Origin: Monoplex corrugatus
Lineage: Eukaryota; Mollusca; Gastropoda; Littorinimorpha; Ranellidae
Direction: 5' to 3'
Length of the DNA: 64,000 bases
NCBI GenBank assembly: GCA_030674185.1
Contig: CM060307.1
Location: 35,990,298-36,054,297, forward strand
Shown here: piece after piece, positions 59,141-64,000 of the stretch
Layout: each line of letters begins with the position of its first letter
How positions within the stretch are numbered: position 1 is the stretch's first letter
Notes under the pieces: generated by a model
Databases searched by the model: none
What the model was told of the DNA's origin: nothing
What the model saw: only the letters and a program-made list of their open reading frames with translations
Made by a program: the position numbers and the translations under genes

Positions 59141-59689
59141 CGTCGAGGACTCTGAACATAGGCGACCATGAAACCGTTCCTGCCGTTTACTTGAGTCTAT
59201 TTTCGAACTGTCGTCCGCTTCCGTGGTAATGAGGGAAGGGAGGGAGACGGCCACTAACGAGAGATTCAGACACCGTCCGAGATACTACTACATTAGCTTA
59301 GCCGTGATGGCGGGGGATCAATCGTGTCCGTGTGTGCACAATAAGCCAGCAAGCCTTATCGAGTCCACCACAGTGGAGTTGTGTGTGTGTGTGTGTGTGG
59401 TGTGGGGGGGGGGGGGGGTTAGCGAGGCTTTGCTGTAATTGCTGTGTTTTGTCACCTTCACCCTCTACTTACAAACATGCTTTTTAGTGCTTTGGCGGGG
59501 GGGGGGGGGGGGGGAGCGATCTCTCAGGAGCTTGTTTAAATTCTTTTTGTTGTATTGTTGTTTCTTTCGTGCCGCAGCCGCTTGGTACTTTGTGAAGGTT
59601 AGGCTGCTCACCCCGAGGGAGCGCGTCGCCACAATACAGCGCCACCTGTTTTTTTCCCTGTATTTTGTTTACTCATTTGTATGAGTGTG
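59141..59689. other. Unassigned; two poly(G) tracts
   Basis: (TG)n at 59380-59403, a G13 run near 59405-59417 and about G24 at 59491-59514. No gene. Confidence 0.55.
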
Positions 59690-60135
59690 TGGCGGAGTAG
59701 TTAAAACACCTGCGTAGGATACGCGCTGGAATCATGGACGGGTCAGGGATTGTCTCTCCACCCACCCCCCCCCCCCTTCACTAGGTATGAAATAGTTGTC
59801 TAGGTGCTAGTCATTCGGATGAGATCATACACCGAGGTTCCATGTACTACACCCGCTTAGCGCACGTTAAAGATCCCTGGGTAACAAATGAGTTGTCCCA
59901 GGCAATGTTCTATGGACAAATCCACTTTCGTAGGTAAACAGAAAGACAGGTGTACAAAACAATAAAATATATAAATAAATAAGTAAACTGATTAATAAAT
60001 AAGTAATCAAAAATGATAGATAAATAAATAAGTAAATAAATAAAACAAGAAGATAGGGGATGGCGCTTCTCTGTGGCGACGTGCTTCCCCGGGAGAACAA
60101 CCTGAATTTCACATGGAAAAATCATTGTAACAACA
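59690..60135 (+). mobile_element. Long SINE (S4) with tRNA-like head
   Basis: GTGTGGCGGAGTAGTTAAAA starts the copy. The body reads AGTCATTCGGATGAGATCAT, TAGCGCACGTTAAAGATCCC, GGACAAATCCACTTTCGTAG and GGCGCTTCTCTGTGGCGACG, ending CTGAATTTCACATGGAAAAA, then a (CAACAA)n tail. I recognise this body as a very common repeat in gastropod genomes (recollection). Internal AAATAAAT-rich and poly(C) patches are expansions. Confidence 0.75.
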
Positions 60136-60330
60136 ACAAACAACAACAACAACAAACAACAACAACAACAACAAGAAAGGATAAATGAAATACAAGTTCA
60201 GATTCTTTACATTGTTAAGCAAGGATATCTTTATGATAATGGGTTCATTGACTTGTGCGAAGTGCACGCTGCACCCAGGACATCGGTTTAACGTCTCTCC
60301 TGCAAGACTGGCTCAAAAATCACCATTCGG

Positions 60331-60338
60331 TGTGTGTG

Positions 60339-60370
<32 letters not shown>

Positions 60371-60493
60371 TACGTACGTACGTACGTAGTGTGTGTGTGT
60401 GTGAGAGAGAGAGAAAGCAAGAAAGAGAAGAGAGGAGAGTCTGTGTGTGTGTGTGTGAGAGAGAGAGAGTATTGTATGTGTGAGAGAGAGAAA

Positions 60494-60585
<92 letters not shown>

Positions 60586-60590
60586 CAATG
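60331..60590. repeat. (TG)n, (TACG)n and (GA)n mosaic
   Basis: TG 60331-60351, CGTG/TACG 60352-60388, alternating TG and GA segments to 60537, GA to 60582. Confidence 0.96.
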
Positions 60591-60597
60591 ATGGACT

Positions 60598-61065
60598 TTA
60601 GTTGGAAACCTATTACTAGTATTGATTTCCCTCATTATCTTACAACAGTTGTTTTATTTCACGTGGATGATACAGTTTTATTTTAGATTCGACGCAAAGC
60701 TTAAGGAAAGCATCTTATGCTCTGCGAAAATATTGTGATTTCTAAAAACTGAAATCTGCAAATAAATATAATCTCAAAACGCCCAGAGACACGTTTCATT
60801 ATGGTCATTATAAACAGCTGGAAATTGTAAATTAGGGCATTTAAATACTTAGGAACTGAGTTTTGTAAATCTGATTTTCAAGTAGGAAATGTTTAATCGT
60901 GACAGAGGTCACAAAAGTTTTCTTTGTTACAAACGGTGAAACATCACAAATTGACACTCTGTATTACATGTGCATTTACAGGTGTCCGTTTTACTTGTTT
61001 CGACTACATGGCTGTGGGGTTAGGGGTTATAAGTAGATATGTGGGTTCTCGACAAGTTGTAATTT
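60598..61065 (+). mobile_element. Non-LTR RT fragment, heavily decayed
   Basis: VVLFHVDDTVLF corresponds to the YADDTVLF catalytic box (here HVDD). It is followed in shifted frames by LKTEICK, FKYLGTEFCKSDFQ and FTCFDYMAVGLGV, corresponding to FKYLGTEF and LLYGCEVWG of L1-like or knuckle-type elements. Many stops. Confidence 0.65.
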
Positions 61066-61076
61066 ATGGTTCTAAA

Positions 61077-61103
61077 ACACACACACGCACGCACGCCACA
61101 CAC

Positions 61104-61162
<59 letters not shown>

Positions 61163-61185
61163 ACACACACACACACACACACGCA
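61077..61185. repeat. (CA)n microsatellite
   Basis: CA with three CCACAC slips. Confidence 0.97.
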
Positions 61186-61334
61186 TGCACATGCGGCCCT
61201 TATGTCCAGGGGGACAATCCATTTCATAACAGTAACGTATCAGGGGAGAGAAGTCAACTCGATGCACCAAAGCGAACAACTACAGCGCAGTCCAATTTAA
61301 ACCATGAACATTCGTTGAAGAAAATCTGGTTCAA

Positions 61335-61425
61335 AGCAACGTCTAGGCACGATCTGTGGAGACTTAAATGCTAGAACAGCTCACAGCAATCCAGTTTGGA
61401 GAGATTCAGATCCAGATTGATTGAT
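61335..61425 (+). mobile_element. LINE endonuclease fragment
   Basis: GTICGDLNARTAHSNPVW, then RDSDPD, contains the GDxNAR motif of APE-type LINE endonucleases. Only about 30 residues remain. Confidence 0.6.
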
Positions 61426-61429
61426 TGAT

Positions 61430-61655
61430 TTGGTTCAGTTGTTAGCGTCGACACTCACCTCAGGTGATATGGCCGACGGGGATAACCATCCCAGGGAAGT
61501 GGGAGAAGGGGGGGGGGAGGGGTTTATCTAATCCAATACTGACACCACCAGAACAACAGTGATGTTAAGATGGGACAGTGAGATGGCCAGTTTTAATATA
61601 GCGCACCCCAGATCCAGGTGGATTATAAATGTTATATATAAAGGCCGTGGCCTTT
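61430..61655 (-). mobile_element. SINE family S6, copy 2
   Basis: The reverse complement reads ACTGTCCCATCTTAACATCA, GTGGTGTCAGTATTGG, TGGGATGGTTATCCCC and CATATCACCTGAGGTGAGTG, matching 28160-28280. Confidence 0.65.
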
Positions 61656-61857
61656 CATGAAGGGGTGGCAAGCACACCACAATAACAAAGCATAATGAAT
61701 GGATATGTCAAGGATGCACGCAATGAAGAATACAGCGCTTTGCGAAGCAGCAGTGACTCGCAGTCTAAATGCTTTATATCAGTAAACTGATAATTCCTCA
61801 CAATGTTTTCATGTTCTGACGCTAGGACTGAACTTACCCGAAAGAGATTTGGGAATT

Positions 61858-61932
<75 letters not shown>

Positions 61933-62437
61933 AGAGAGTTTGAGAATTTGGCGATGTGTATATTTTAAAGCATTTAGCGCAAACAAGCCGGGGGAAGGCA
62001 GTTGATTTGAAAATAACCGACGATTGTATTGAAATGTTCAAAATTAAATTACAGACAGGTAACCTCGACTCGGCTCATAATAATGATAAGGACAGTTTCA
62101 TTTAGACAATGCAAACAGTCATGTCATACAATGCTCATTGCATATAAAAAGAATTTTTTAAAAAGGATGGGGTGTATGTGGGATTTTGCCATCTCATTAC
62201 ATCATAAAATAAATCAGTGATTATGCTGTTTATTTAGCTAATGAAGCCAGCTATCTATTCTTATTCGAATTCAACTAAACAAGCATATAATTATTACGGA
62301 TATCAAACGGTACATGCACGTGCACACAACCCACTTACGCACACTCATCCACACCCACACATATATATCATCCACAGGCAACAACGTGAAATATGCTGTT
62401 AATATTTGCACAAACTTACACCAGTCAGAATGTGGAA

Positions 62438-62440
<3 letters not shown>
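61656..62440. other. Unassigned with a (GA)n run
   Basis: (GA)n 61861-61930. Otherwise nothing recognised. Confidence 0.5.
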
Positions 62441-62483
<43 letters not shown>

Positions 62484-62682
62484 TGAGAGAGAGAGAGAGA
62501 GAGAGAGAGGAGAGTATGAGGGGGGATGAGTGTGCGTATGTATGCGCATACGTGTGTATGCGTGCGTGCAAACGAGCACACGTGATCGTCTGTGTATTTG
62601 ACAAGGGGGGGGGGGGGGGGGAGAAGGATCTTAGGTAGAGTTTGTGGGTGTGTGTATGTGAGTGAGCGAGTGCGTGTATGTG

Positions 62683-62745
<63 letters not shown>

Positions 62746-63183
62746 TGTGTGTGTGTGATCTCCTGTGTTGTTTGCAATCAGAGCGAAAAAATATTTTGTT
62801 TTCATCATGACATTAGTGATTTGTATGCAGATACTTCCTTTTGCTTGTGAATAATTGAAAATCGAGCCATATGTCAACATTCTTTTTTTCTTTCCGTTTT
62901 TGTTTTTGTTTTGTTTGTTTTTTGTTTCTTGTGTTGTTGTTTTCTTTTGCTAAGTTGGACATGAAATGGGTTTTTTTTCTTTTCTCTTCATTTCTTCCGA
63001 CTTCATTTCATTTCCTTTCTTTTGCTTTTTTGCTTTTTCTGTCTGTCCCCCCCCGTTTTTTAAAAAAATGCATTTCTTTCAGTTGATTCATTTGCTTATG
63101 GGCAGGCAGAACAGAATACTAAATACAATTTTTTTGCGTTTACCCCTGCAAATGAATGATCCGCGTGAGCACGTGTGTGTGTT

Positions 63184-63225
<42 letters not shown>

Positions 63226-63264
63226 GAGAGAGAGGATCTGTGCATACATATGTGTGTGTTGGCG

Positions 63265-63337
<73 letters not shown>
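62441..63337. repeat. (TG)n and (GA)n clusters, poly(G), T-rich patch
   Basis: TG/GA 62441-62513, G17 at 62605-62621, TG 62682-62757, T-rich 62880-63060, TG/GA 63173-63233, TG 63268-63336. Confidence 0.94.
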
Positions 63338-63338
<1 letters not shown>

Positions 63339-63339
63339 A

Positions 63340-64000
63340 CTAGGTAGATGGGAAAGTACAGTAAAGACCTTTTTGACGATGACTGGAAGGAGGAACATAT
63401 CATAAGAAAGAACATTGAAGGGCCACCACCAATAATGGAAGATGCAGTTAGAGCAGCGTTGAAAAAGATGAAATCGGAAAAAGTCGCAGGACCAGACCAA
63501 TCCTTCTGAATGTAACCGGAAAAATCCCTAAAGATATGTCAAATCAACTTTCATTGCACTTGCAAACAAAGCAGAGGCTGTATAAAATACGCACTCCATC
63601 GTACAGTCCTCTTGATAAGTCATGTTACAAAGATACTATTAAGAAAACCATAACCAGAACAAGGAACAGAATCAAAAGAGAAATATCAAAAGAAAAATGT
63701 GAATTTGTTGAAGGGAAAGGAACTATTAATGCCATATCCTAAGAACTCTCATAAAGAGATTAGTTGAGTTGAATAAAGTTTTGTATTTATGTTTTGTTGA
63801 TTACACCAAGGCTTTTGATCCGGTAAGACACGAAGAATTGATCAGCCAACTGGAAAAAGCTAAATATTGATGGAAAACCGAAAAGATCTAAGATGAATAA
63901 GGAATATACATTGAGGATAAATAGCTGCAAGGAAAGTGGAAAATGATGCAAGCTCTTTCTAAAATATCAAAAGAGGGGTTAGACATGGATTTTTTTTTAA
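63340..64000 (+). mobile_element. RTE-like LINE, internal part, cut by the window end
   Basis: The frame reads YSKDLFDDDW and EGPPPIMEDAVRAALKKMK, then SEKVAGPD, the RT finger region. After frameshifts it reads LCFVDYTKAFDPVRHEELIS, then QLEK, the motif A region that also starts the 39 kb copy. 63719-63960 aligns with 39455-39720 at the nucleotide level. Many indels make it non-functional. Confidence 0.85.

Overview
The window looks like nuclear DNA of an invertebrate animal, most likely a mollusc and probably a marine gastropod. There is one clear multi-exon receptor gene with GT-AG introns, very low gene density and a dense load of long (CA)n, (GA)n, (CCAA)n and trinucleotide microsatellites. 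There are also decayed non-LTR retrotransposons (L2/CR1-like, RTE-like, I-like and one with a CPLCG...H...C terminus) and several short interspersed repeats of kinds I associate with gastropods. The organism call is inference. I see no bacterial genes, CRISPR array, rRNA operon or virus.

Genes. The best-supported gene is a class A G-protein-coupled receptor of the biogenic-amine type on the minus strand. Exon 54445-54060 carries the N-terminus and TM1. Exon 47276-45782 carries TM2 to TM7. They join in frame across a 6.8 kb phase-2 intron to give 626 residues. A second, small gene is predicted on the plus strand at 10457-10559 joined to 11733-11848 (72 residues, function unknown). A possible divergent partner starts on the minus strand at 10318 and carries a frameshift, so the 138 bp between them may be a bidirectional promoter. 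A possible upstream exon of the receptor gene lies at 56129-56054.

Layout. 0-8.4 kb: two copies of an unclassified long interspersed repeat (R1). One is split by a 1.7 kb terminal-inverted-repeat element that holds an L2-like LINE; the other is split by LINE fragments. 8.4-9.8 kb: a 163-bp tandem repeat interrupted by a very large CA/TG palindrome. 9.8-13.2 kb: the small gene(s). 13.3-15.7 kb: a third R1 copy with a 5S-rRNA-derived SINE inside. 15.7-25 kb: SINEs, several minisatellites and a degenerate roughly 150-bp array (21.9-23.9 kb). 25-31.8 kb: microsatellite blocks, a 630-bp tandem duplication, a 44-bp minisatellite and an L2 pseudogene. 33-41 kb: LINE and RTE copies, including one RTE insertion with a 12-bp target-site duplication. 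45-54.5 kb: the receptor gene with repeats in its intron and downstream. 56.8-59.1 kb: a 28-bp minisatellite rich in AATAAA, then a roughly 60-bp repeat. 59-64 kb: SINEs, microsatellites and LINE fragments, ending in a truncated RTE copy.

I found no convincing new multi-gene system. The most interesting material is structural: modular SINEs with 5S-like and tRNA-like heads on a shared body, a nested TIR insertion with an empty-site relative in the same window, a minisatellite of repeated polyadenylation signals, and splice sites of the receptor intron hemmed in by (UC)n and (UG)n tracts. All boundaries and copy counts were read by eye and are approximate.
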